Assembly: GCF_014898815.1 (NCBI RefSeq)
Contig: NW_026515516.1
Coordinates: 682,001-746,000 of the forward strand
Origin: Panonychus citri
Taxonomy: Eukaryota > Arthropoda > Arachnida > Trombidiformes > Tetranychidae
DNA: 64,000 nt
Reading direction: 5' to 3'
This document shows, piece by piece, positions 31,401 to 44,400 of the stretch. The notes under the pieces are model-generated. The model did not search any database. It had not been told where the DNA came from and worked only from the letters and a program-made list of their open reading frames with translations. Numbering within the stretch: the first letter of the stretch is position 1; every line of letters begins with the position of its first letter. The translations under genes and the position numbers were made by a program.

Positions 31401-34400
31401 GAATCATTGATAATCTGATTAAGAAAAAGCTAAACATTAATCTTTAATCTTTAATTAATCATTAGGTTGATTGTTTAATGATTAATCATGAACAAAATAA
31501 TAATAATAATATTTCAAAATCAATCCTCCAAATGATAATAATCAGATTACTAAGTAATCTGGATGAAGGTGATGAATGAAATGATTTCATCATTTCCGTT
31601 TCCTTTTCCTCATGATAATTATAATATAATAATTGGAAATGTAAAAAAAACAATATTATTGATTAAAAATGAAATTAAAATTTCACAATTTGAATGGTTA
31701 ATCACAATTAAAAGTAGAGGATAATGTTAATCAATGCAGAAAAAAATATATACATAATAATTATAACAATAGTTTGTTATGGATGAATGAAATTAAAATT
31801 AGTGATACAATTAAGGCCTAATAACAATCAACTAATTGTCTGGCTATCTGGTTACCAAGAGGAACCAGATTAACAATTAGCAAAATGTATGAGTAAAAAT
31901 ATAGAATCAGATTAAAGTAATTAATTTTTGATTCAATTGAGAATTGAAATTGTTCAACTCAACAACCAGAGGGATAAATAGATGAGACTAAATGAAAGGT
32001 CATTAATGTTTGGGTCATTTTGAGATGACCATTATAATTATTGATCCACTATTTTCTCATTATTATTTGTATATTTTTCATCTTCTTCATCTTCCTCATC
32101 CCCTTATCAACCTCCCAATCAATTCCCACTCCAATGTTTACTTTTTGTTAAGATAATTATCATTCTCATCATTTGATAAAATGTCTCTCGAGTATTTTTA
32201 ATAATAAATAACTAATTTTACGGTTTAAAAGTCACTGAGTAACCTTTAAATTAACCTTATCACAGATCATTTGATATTTAACTTCATCTTGTCTTCCTCT
32301 CATCATCAACACCATGTCCTCATCCTCATCCTCATCCTCCTCATCATCATATGTTGTTTTCATCTTTATCATCACAATTTTTGTCTTTACATTGATGTGG
32401 AGCCAACAATTTATTGATCTACTTTTACTCATCAAAATTGACTCGTAATCATTGATTATCAAATCGGGATTATATTGTTTATAATTATAACGTTAATTAG
32501 TATAAAATCCTCATTAATTAATCAAATTGTTGTTAATTGTTGATAACTTTAGCTTAATCAACTAAATTAGGTTTGAATGAATGATGAATTTTCCCAATTT
32601 TCAAACTGAATTTTCAATTATAATTATAATTATTTTCCAATTAACTTAATTTAATTGTAAATGAAAGTTTTCTGATTATAATGAGACTAACAATTAATCA
32701 CTATTAACAATCAATCAACAAATTAACTGTTTTTCAAAAAGCTAATCTAATTTCAATTTTAAAGTATAAATCAACTGATAATTGTAATAATCAAAATATA
32801 ATGATGATCATCATGAAACTGGATTAATAATGAATGAATAAGTTGTATTATAATTCATGGGATACTAATAGTCAACTAGATAATTGTGATAATGATTTAT
32901 ATTAATTGTGATGTTAACCAAATACTAATAAGAATGAAAAAAAAAGATTTAAATTTGATGATTAATGTTGGGTTGGTGAGTAAAATTAACGAAACCTTTA
33001 TTTAGATTGTAAATTAATGAACTAATCAAAATGATTAGTAATTATAAACTAATGTTAATCTGATTATGATTAAGCTTTTTCTTTGTTGATTGTTGTACAT
33101 TAATACCAATTGAAAAGTAAATTGTTAGACTGTTAATGATTATGATTAGAGTGTAAAAAAAGGGATAGATTAGTTTTTATCACGTATTATATTTGATTCG
33201 TGACTAAACTCAATTGATTTTGACCCATTGATCCCAACAATCAGTTTAATTTCATTCAATTAACTTAGTTCACCGTCTTAATTTTCATTTCAACACAAAG
33301 CCATTGGTATATAACAATCAACTAGGATACATACAATTTGATATCATCTTAAAACTACCAACCCAAAACTCAAATCAATCTTAAATTGTTACATCATTAA
33401 TTTAGTAATTTACTGTTTTCTTATCACCAGTAAATGATTAAATTGCTCAACAATCAACTCAATCTCATTGATGATTAAATGCCTTTGGCAACGAAAGTTA
33501 ATTAAAGTTGAAACCATTGATTAATACTCTTGAATATTTCAAATAGTAAATAAAGAAAATGATCAAAACAATTAACCAATAATCATCCAAATTGGCAGCT
33601 AATTAACTGGATTTAAATTTTGATACATTTGTAAAAGTGAAGGTTAATATTTGTCTAGAGCTGAATATAGTTTTCAGCTTGGAAATGATTAGTTGATTTC
33701 ATTCAACTATTCAGCTGATTTCCTCATGGTTTGATCGTGATGATAAATGATGAACATAATCATTATAATGATAAGAATTGAATCTCTCTCTCTCTCTCTC
33801 TCTCTGGCACTTTCTTTTTCTCAATGAAAGTTATGAATTCATGGTGTATTCATGGTGGAAAAATATAATATATTGAATGAAGGAAAAATAAGTAAACAGA
33901 ATATACAAAAAAAGATATTTTCATCTAATACTCTGTGACAATGATAATAATAACAGATAATATGATGAAGTGAATGATTTTTTATCCATTCATGTTCACC
34001 ATGTTAATCATGATGCAATTGTATTGCAATTGAATAGTTTCAATTCATTTTTCATTTCCAATCTTTCAAATCAGTTGATCAACTTTTTTTTAATCATGTT
34101 TTCCACTCTATGATTGTAACAATTTAAACCCAATTCAACTCACCAAGAGATACAGAATATGATTAAGGGAATTGATTAATTAACCAATAATCATGATGAT
34201 GATCATGTTGTGGGTGGTAAATCTGATTACTTTGAAAGCGATTGATTATAATTAAAGTTTCCATTGGATTGTTAATATCATCGATTTTTATTTCCATTCA
34301 AATTAATGACATTTTTTTTTCTTCTCCATATAAAGTTTATTATCTCATCGATTTATCTTTGGAAAAAAATTATCACAATGTTCAGGAAATTGAGGAATAT

Positions 34401-37400
34401 GAACTTTTCATGATGATTGTAATTTCGTTAACGGTGAAAATCATATTGATTGTTGATCTTGATCGTCAATCAATAGTCATACAAATCTGTGATTTACCAG
34501 AATTCTGATTTCAAGACAATTTGATTCACCAAAATGAATCAAAACCATTTAAATTACATAAATTACTTGACAAACATTTAAATCATTTCAACGACAACAA
34601 TTTAGTTTTCATGACAATCGTAATCGTAATTGTTATTGTTATTATCATACAAATTTTCATTGTTATTTATTGGTAACCAATTTAATTTGATTGATATAAG
34701 GAAAAAAAAACTAACCACAACAATCAAATTTAAATAGTTGATAAATTGTTCCCATAGTTTAATTGTTCAATCAGCTCTCACATGTTATCACAATTTAAAT
34801 TACACTGAATGAAACATAATCGTATCAATATATTCAATTGATTGTTCAAAGAGCCAAATGATAAACACTAACAATTAATTGTCTATTCTTATATAATATA
34901 ATAACTATAAATGCTAATATTGTTCAATTGTAATAAATTATTGACCATTGGTCATTAATCAATGTCGCAAGGTTCATATATTTATTATTACCATTAATCT
35001 GTTAGACTTGATCACAATTAACTAAAATAATTTATGATTTATCTTATTCCTTGATCATTTGTAGTGTACGAAACTAAATTTAATATCAATTGTTATGATT
35101 AATAAGCATTTAGATGTGAATATAATTTATATCATAATAATAATAATAATAATAGTAAGTGAATGGGATAATTTAATTATCTTTGTAAACTCAATTAACT
35201 ATTGAAAGGTTGGAAAAAAATCAAACTGATTAAATCTTCCTACTGTTTAACACCAATTGGGAATTTAATCAAAGTTTCAGTCTATTGATTATCTTAATTG
35301 TTTCATCCAATATACAACACAGTTAAATTGTAATCATTTGAATGATGAAAAAAATAAAGAATTGACAATTTAATTTGATGATTGATGATTCTCCGTAATT
35401 TATATTAATTGTAACTTGGATAGAAATTGAATTGTTGATCAACAGTAACATCAATACACACTCATGATAACCTTAATTCTGGTTTCAAGTGAGAGGGGAA
35501 AAGTTTCAGGAATTGATCCTGAATTGAATTACGATGATCATGATGAAGATAATGATGAAGATGATGAAGATGAAGATGAAGATAAAGAAGTGAAATTCAC
35601 CTCTCATACTTTTTACATCTTCTCTTGTACTTATATTGGTAAGATTGTAGATCCAAGTGAAAACATTTCCTCCCTTCCCATGGTAACTTGGAAACATTTT
35701 CATGATAGTAGACAGAAACTTGGATATGTTTATCTGAAAATGTTGCTGAACTTTCAGTATATTTATCATGGAATAGGAAAAAGTAACAAAAACAAACGGG
35801 TTAAGACCCTCAGCCTTTTTCCTCCCATTGACAATGTTGATTGATATCAATTGATAAGAAAAAAAAAGACGAGAGGAAAAAGAGAGTAAATTAAGCCTCG
35901 AAACCTAATTGTTCATTCACTGATTAGATTGACAGTATCTGATTAACCCTGAACAATTTAGTAATTCAACTTATCTCTTGATATAATCATCAGAAAGTTA
36001 AATAAGTTACACCTTTTAATTGGTTCAACTTTTTTCCTCTCTCTTAATGTGAATCAAATTAAATCACAATCACAAAATTCAATCTCCTAATAGTTACAAT
36101 TTAACTCTACATGTTTATAACTATTATCTGATAATCTTATTTAATTTTCTAATTAACGATCAATTTAACCATTTCAATATCTCACCATGTTAAAGATTAT
36201 TATTATCACTTTGTTATAAACGAAAGTCTCAACTTTTGTTTTCATGTTTTCATGGTAACACGATGATGAAATTCTGGTGTTTTCTATGAATTTTCAATTC
36301 CGTTTCCATCATGAAATGATAATATTTCATACTTTGTTTCCAGAGATATGATTATTAGAGTCTCAATTTTGCTTATCCGTTTTTTTCATGCTGATTTTTC
36401 ATGTTATTATCATGATATTATTTATTTGTTTCATGTTGTTCACTCATCATCATCATCATGATACATTATTTTCATTATATTATAAATATATAAATACAAG
36501 CTTATTACATATTGTTGGTGTATAGTAAAAAAAAGGGATGAAGATGAAGACGAGGATGAGGATGAGGATGAAGATGATAAACATTGTATTAATATCATGT
36601 GTCTGTATGTTTTAGGTTAAAAATATAACACATAACTTGAAGATAATCAGTAAAAATATATGACAAGGAAACATGTTCAATATTTATTCAATTATTATTA
36701 TTATCTTTCCCCTGAAAATCCTGGTTGATTGAAAATTCATGTAATCAGTAAACAATTATATCAGAGGAAAATATTCACCATGATGATTGAGTTTAACATG
36801 GGAAAAAAATAACCACCGTTAATAAGCATTTAACGTTAACCACTTATCCAGAATTATCCGTAAACGTTGATTACTACTTGATAACAATTTAGTTAATCAT
36901 CAGCATCTTGCCAATATTTTGAAAACGTTGAATGAAAAATCATATTCATATAATTATCAACATGGAAATAATAATTTTCCGTCTAGATTATTTATATATA
37001 TGAATATGATTTATATGCAATAAGAATTGAATATAAATCCATTAGGATTCTGATGATGATGATATTCTGAAGATGAGACGGATCATCAGGAGAATCCAAG
37101 GTGAATGTTTTTCCAATGGGAAGAGAGAGGAACAAATTTCCTATGTGAATAACCAATTTAGATACATTTTCTTTGAGAGGTTTTATATTTTTTTCTTTAC
37201 ATGGAACATCATATTTATCTCTCTCTCTTATCGTCTTAATACCTAAAGTAGAGAAATGAATTTATTGTTATTCATATGATATTCGTGATCGAGATAAAAC
37301 TTTATATCTTATTGTTTTCATCATCGATTATCATCTTGATCATCATCTTTTATTTATATTACATTGATTCTCATCCGATGCCAAGGAAGGGAAAAGGAAC

Positions 37401-37609
37401 ATTGTATCATCCAATTTATCTTTCGACAATTTGACAAATCTAATTATTTTATTCCATTTAATTGTTATCCAAAGTTTTCTTTTCATTTTATCTTTTACTC
37501 GTTAATCTAATTGCATCTCTTTCCTCTTTGTTTTCTTTGCAATATTGATTGGAAATTATCATTAAGATAATTATTAACTCATGATGATGATATTGATATG
37601 TTATTACTG
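28460..37609 (+). other. Shal intron 1, first part
   Basis: About 9 kb of very AT-rich DNA dominated by TTGATTA/TAATCAA-type words, poly(TCA/GAT) runs and a CT tract at 33,784-33,805. Open frames here (for example 34,242-34,508 and 35,464-35,844) are low-complexity or open on both strands. No exon carrying the missing GYGD pore and S6 was found. Confidence 0.6.
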
Positions 37610-38400
37610 AGAGTTGCTGAGTGCTGGGTTGAAGCATTTTATAACCTCTAACTTATCATATTTAGCTTCGTAATAAGGATGAAGATCACGGAAAAAATCA
37701 ACAAGGACTTCCAGTGGGTGATATTCAACTCGATCTGGTATTTGAGATGAACACAGATAGATTATTATGTGTTCAATTTTTCAGTTTCATAGAACTGTCC
37801 AGGATGAATTCGTCATCATCTCGATGTTCAAAGTTGTCATGAGTTTTGGTCACTAAGAACTGACTCGTTTTGAAATCTCTATCCAATTCCAACGGATTAT
37901 CCCAAGACTTGAGCACTTCAAGCGTCTCCTTTTCTGAATAATTTGATCCTTTTGTATATGAACCATTCCATTTCTAGGTAAGAAAGGAAACTTGGACTAA
38001 TCGCATTTTGAACAATTTCATCATGACATCATGGTAATCGCACTATCTTGTATCTGAATTCTATGATGTAACTCATGAATGTTGTACTATTGAATCTTCA
38101 AGTGATACATATTAATATTCCCAATTTGGGCCAGAGCACCAGGTCTCACCGTGCCAAGTTCACGCAAGTTTCCGCTGTCACTAATAAAATTGACATAATC
38201 ATCATAACGAATAGGGTCTTCCATTGAAAAAATGAAGCATCGCAATATTGTAAAGTGTGGTAAATTACAAGTTTACATAAATTTGAAAGCTTATTTCCAT
38301 GTGGTGTAAATGAGAGGGTTCAAATGGGTCACTTTCATATTTTTTTACCTTATTGGGCATTCACGAGGTTCCATGATCAAGTTTTAACACACAAGTAATT
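37610..38400 (-). pseudogene. Decayed protein-coding fragment in the Shal intron
   Basis: This block is more GC-rich and less repetitive than the intron around it. Its minus strand reads as protein in successive frames joined by frameshifts and stops: GNKLSNLCKLVIYHTLQYCD, then MEDPIRYDDYVNFISDSGNL and ELGTVRPGALAQIGNIN, then KETLEVLKSWDNPLELDRDF, then a segment ending HPLEVLVDFFRDLHPYYEAK and LEVIKCFNPAL. No introns are apparent, so a processed copy is possible. The spacing of Leu (NLCKLVI; NLRELGTV; LEVIKC) recalls leucine-rich repeats of F-box-type proteins, but this is a guess. The family is not recognised. Antisense to Shal, so it is not a Shal exon. Confidence 0.6.
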
Positions 38401-41400
38401 TAGGCACAAAGAGCAGGGAGAGATTTGTACGCTTTAGTTAGAAACGGATTTTCAAAGTAGAGTTGGAACAATTAATTGTTTTCCAAACAATTAACAAATT
38501 AAATAAGAAAAAACTTTCTGCTGCTTGATTGATACAATATTGAACGATATTTTCCAATGTATTCTAAAAATTGATAATATTATCGATATTATGACAATAA
38601 ATGTTGTTTCTTTCGATTAGAACTTTTTACTGGTATCGAACATGAAATTTCAAAGAAAACGCTAAAAAGCACATTTATCGCCGATACACACCAATCAATT
38701 GAAAAAAAGTTCTGACATGTATCGATTGCTCCAGAGGAATATCATGTAAACAGTTAATTTCTATTGATGAGTTAATTGTGATCATTTTCATCATTAATTT
38801 ATTGATCCTTTCATGTAACTTCATCAGATTAATATATTTATATATATTTCTTATCAAGTTATTATGGTTGTATGATAATTAATCGTAACGATGTTTACAT
38901 CGATAACTTTTTTTTGTTATTATTATGATTTTATTGATCACAATCAAATTGTTATTGTAAACTTGTTGTTTTTTTTATTTTTTATGATTTTATCAGTTAA
39001 TCAAGTTGATTCATTTTCTTCAATGGAAATGGATCAACAATTTATCTCATATCAATGGGTAGTAATTCAGAGATTCAACTATTAACTTAATGAAATTCAA
39101 TTTTGATCATATGAAGAAAAAGATTCAGAAACTATTCAATTTGTTGAATTTTTCGATTGCAAATGGAAAATTCAAGATGGCGAATCGAATTTTCGCGCCA
39201 AATTAGGTCAAATCAAGTCAAACTCTTTCTCTTGTAATACTTTTCATCTTCATCTTTTTTCATCTTCTTTCTGTTTAATTCTTACTCCTACTTTTCATCA
39301 TGTTCATCATCATCATCATCTTCATATTATCTTCATGATTGTCTTCATTTTTCATCTTTGATCGATAAATAAAAAGATCAATATCTTTTTGCTTCGAATT
39401 TTTTTTTCACTATAAGGCAGAGAAAAAAAAGTTCCTTTAGCATCTCCATCTTCATCTTCATCTTTATCTTTATCTTACTATCTAGGGGAGAGAGAAAATA
39501 TTTCAACTCGAGTGAAGATGATGTAAGGAAGATGAAGAGAAAAAGACTAAGATGGAGATAAAAAAACATAAAAGATGAAGAAAAAGATAAAACCTAAGAA
39601 TTTATCATTTTATCTTCTTCTTCTTCCTTAAGCTTTATCCCTTTTTACTGTATCATTACCAAGAAACTTTTATTCTCATGATTTTCATTCTGAATTTAAG
39701 GAGATTCATGATGAACAGATAACTTGTCTTATTCATTGTTGACAGAATCATCATCATCATCATCGGGCAATCATCATGATGATTATCATGATGATAAGAA
39801 ATGAAAAATGAATAAGGATTAACTTGAATGAAAAATTTTCCATCTTCTTCTTTGGTTTATCATCATCATAATAATAATTTGTCATCATTGTTACAAATCC
39901 TAAATTCAAGTGAAAAATCATCTGATTATCATAACGATAATTAGTTGAAATTTTAAAACTAATTAAGGTTCTAGTTGATCTATTAATTAAATGCTTAAAG
40001 ATTTCCAAGTTAATTTTAACTTAATCATTGATTATTTGGACAAGATTAACGGATCAATTTGTTATCAAGTTAATCACTGACATTGTTAAAAGATGATGAT
40101 AATGATGATGATGCTTTTAAATCATTAATCAATTGGTTAAAAGCTTAATCATGTTTTCCTTGTTTAAACAATTTAACTCTCATTACTTTTTTTTCATGTA
40201 CCTGTTGTTGTCAAACTGTTAACAATCAACAATTAAGATCAATCCCTTAATTACTGTTGATTTAATTGTAAGTTAAATCATCCTACTCTTACTTGGAAAT
40301 GAGGAAATGATAATTTTAAATTCATAGCTTCATAATCAGCTAATTGTTTGACTGTTTATTTCAATATGAATACAAACATTGTAACAATTAGCACAATCGG
40401 TAACTTATTAACTTGGTAAACTATCAACTAATTAATCAACTTAATTTGATTCATTCAAGTGGAATAATTAAGCTAACCATTAACCCTCCTTCTTAATTCA
40501 TTGATTAACTATTTTATTAAATCAATCAAGACACTGGAAAAAAAACTAATCACTATTTAATTAAAATAGTCAAAGTCACTTTTTGCTTCCTACTCCCAAT
40601 CAATCAATTTAATCACAATTAGATTGATTGTCTTCCAATTGATTTGGTCGATTTATATTTCTAACTGTCACAATTTTAATCAACAATTAATACACGTATA
40701 TCTCTGTTTGTAATAAAAACAATCAAATAATCATCGTAAATCAATCACAATTAAAAGTTAATTACATTTCTGGTTTAATCATCAACCAACAAGGTAAAGT
40801 TAATCATAATTCAATTCCATGTTGTAGAAAATTGTTTACCTTAATTAAGAAATGATTACCTCCTTAGATTTGGTCCTTCCAATCAAATATCGATAAATAT
40901 AAGTTAATTGTCAACAATCAAGAGGAAGAAAGAAAAAAATGATTAGAACAGCAATCAATTAATAATGAGTTAATTAATTACCTTCCTTGATTCCTGTGAG
41001 TTCAGCAAAAACAAAACTTTCTTTCCGATTAAACATTGAAAATACCAGAGTCTTATATAAATATCATTCCCTCCACGCCTACAACTTGACCACCACGACA
41101 ACACCTCACCCATGATCACCCTGTATCTTCATACATTGACTTAGAATCTAAATTTGATAAATACAACCAAAAAAAAAGGTCCAATCATAATAAAAGGTTA
41201 GTGTATATGATTGGGTTAACTTGGTAACCCAAATGTATTAATACATAAGTTGATTGATATTTGGGTTAGATTAATATATAAAGTAAAGGGAGAGAGAGAG
41301 AGAGAGAGATGTATCTATGATTATGATGATGAAACAATCTAAATTTTGTTCAGTGAGCTGAAATATCATTGAACTGAATTGAAATGATGATGAAAAAACT

Positions 41401-42205
41401 GATGAAAAAAAAAGAGTAGAAATAAAAAAATCTCAAGTTCCTGAGGCTGTTAAGATGAAGGAAAGATGAAGATGAAAATGAAACTGATATTATTATTATA
41501 TCTTCAGTTATATAGTATAAAAGTTAAGGTTAGAACTTTTTTTTCTCTCTCTTTCTCTCTCTTTCTATCTCGAACTGAGTTGAAAAAAAAGTTCTGATAT
41601 TATGATATATTAAATTAATCAGAGTGAAATAATTTCATCAAAGTAAATAACTAAACCTATTCATCATTTATTTTCATCATCACTGATTAATATTAATGTT
41701 TACATTGAAATTGCTCAATGTTATTAATAGTTATCATTCATAATTAAATATTCAGTTAGTAATTTAATTGTTTCGTGTAAATTGTTGATTAACTTTTTCT
41801 TTCTTGTTTACTTATTAACATGTTAAATACAGTTGACAAGAGGTCAATATATGGGTTATGATGAAGATGACCAGAGGATGAGGAGAGTTGCATCATTATA
41901 ATTATTATTATTTAACCAAAAACTGGGTCAATAATTAAAATACTGACCATTAATCACTTTGTATTATTTTTGCCTTCTCACTTGAAACAATATGGATCAT
42001 GATGAATAGCGAAAAGTTAATCAAAATGAAATTTAATCAACATTAAATTAAATTCATAACAAAAGCAAAAGTATTCAAATCTATGGTAACCTTTTTGACC
42101 TTAAACATTTTTTACTTCCTATTAATGTTTGATTGTTGCTTGATTCACTTAATTATGCCTCAAGGGGTTAAACTGTAAGGTTAACTATCCTAACGATGTC
42201 CAATG

Positions 42206-42245
<40 letters not shown>

Positions 42246-44400
42246 TAGGGATGATGATTCAAATCGGAAAGATGCATGAAAGATAAATGAAGTTTGGACA
42301 ACTGGACAATGGGTTATGACACAACAATAAGCAATGAGAGAGAGAGAGAGACAGAAATTGTCATCTAAATTGTTGCCACAGAAAAAAACAAGGTTGATTG
42401 TTTAAATGAAGGTTATATCATCATCATCATCATCATCATTATTGTTATTATTGTGATCATTATCATCCTCTCTCCCTCTCTCCCTCTGTCCAATGTTTTT
42501 TGTTGGGTGGACAGTGAAGCAAATATATTACTGAACTGACCATGAGCTTTTTCTTGCCTTTGCTTTCATCATGAATCATAAACTTCATTGATCAAAAAAT
42601 GAGGCTCAAAGTTACACATTAAACATAAACTCTGTCAAATATTATCTGTTATACTTACGGATAAATAATAAATTTCATGTATATGTACACACACACTGAC
42701 CATCATCACTGTTAAGTTTACTGGTCATCAGAGTGTATTTGTCCATCTAAATACATGATTGTCTAGTTATATGTTTCAATGTTCACCCTTATTGTAACTT
42801 GGTCAATGGTCAAGTTGATTCAAATCTCATTTTTAATTCAACCATTTGAAAGGAAAATGAAAAATGATCCTGATTGAATGTCCAAACAATTTAAACGGAC
42901 CATGTTAAGTGTTAACAATAATCATAACAAAAAAGATGATAACAAATGATGATGATAAATATAATATCTGAAAAAAAAGTGAGACTCAACATTATTATTA
43001 TTATTGAGTTACAATCTGTAAATCATTTTCCAATGAGATGTGAAATTATATCATCCCAATAATCAACTTATATTACAATCTCACTTTCACAGCTAATCTT
43101 ATGTGAAGATTTGATTCATTGAATAGGAATTGAAGACGATAACTTTTCTATCCCTGTGAACATCATGAAAACAGGGAAACAAATATACATTTTCTTGGAT
43201 ACTTCATGTAAAGTGGGTGGCAAAGTATGTAAATATATTCACAGGAAAAAGTTCATTCATTTGTCAATAGCTTTTCCTTTGAAACTTTTTTTTTTCCTTC
43301 CCTGATGATATAACGTTTACCAAGCAATTTACATTTCCAATCACCATTGGAAAATCATGTTCAATCTTAGGCTTTTAACCAATTCAACCATTCATATTAT
43401 TCACAATCCAACTTTAGTCTTGTTGTTGTTTCCATTCATCCTCATCCTTATTGTTGATCATCATCAGCATCATTGAAATAACCTGTTAACAAAATAAAAA
43501 GGATACTAAACTTTGATGATTACGATTGAAGATACACATTGAATTATATTTGCAAATAAATCAACAAAATTGATTAACAATTTACTGTTTTTCTTTTCCT
43601 TGAATCTTTTAGATTCTGCAAATCAGAACTTTTTTTTTACCTCATCATTGCAATTTTTTTTTCTCCATCAGCATCATCATGATGGATCTTCCAATCAATG
43701 GCAATGAATTTAATATTTTCCTTTTACCATTCATTCATCAGATTTTTTTTTATCTCTCTCATCATCAGAATATTGTTTCAGAATAAGGAGAAAACCATTG
43801 AATCAAAGTAACTGTAAAATAAAAGGTAAAAGAGGGGGAAAAAAAGTTCAATCTAATGTAATCATGATTCGATGATGCAAATAAATTGTTAACTTTTACA
43901 TGGTAGTAGTTGGAAACAGTAAATGGATGAGGGAGAGGGTATGATCGAGGTGGTGAATGAGTGAGAAGTGGGAATAAGATATATTATCATGAAGAAGAAA
44001 CAAAAAATAAGATCAACTTTGTGATTAGTTGGATGTTCAGGTTAATATATATGGAAAGATGAAGTTAAATCTATCAACAGGGAAACAGAAAATGAGGATT
44101 AGAAATGAAATGTAATTGAAACTGAATCAATTGGAAAGGTTAAGATGTTGGAAATTCAATTCAATTCAATTAAAAGGTGAAATTGTGTGACCAGTTTCAA
44201 GTTGAGGCTATAATAGGTTTTTTTTATGTGAGTGAGAGAGGGGAAAATCTCACCTTCACATGAAATAATCATTCTCCACCTTACTCAGTGTCTTTTTTTC
44301 ATTTTGTTCACCTTTTGGCAATAATAGTAATAGTAATCATCTGTTAACACTGATTGTGAACTTTGCTGGTGCCTTTTTATGTGTTATTAAAACAATATCA
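38401..44400 (+). other. Shal intron 1, second part
   Basis: AT-rich intronic DNA with GA tracts at 41,289-41,309 and 42,209-42,238, many TCATCA runs and no supportable gene. An isolated GC-rich site cluster at 39,173-39,203 is listed separately. Confidence 0.55.
39173..39203 (+). promoter_or_regulatory. Composite YY1/Pho-like and E2F-like site
   Basis: AAGATGGCG (YY1/Pho-like) at 39,175-39,183 is followed by TTTTCGCGCCAAA (E2F-like) at 39,190-39,202. Such GC-rich motifs are rare in the surrounding intron. Function unproven; it may be an internal promoter or enhancer element. Confidence 0.35.

Noticed and set aside
35464..35844. 126-codon Asp/Glu-rich frame in the Shal intron
   Set aside because: The acidic part is a GATGAA repeat and the opposite strand is open over the same span; chance frame in repetitive DNA.
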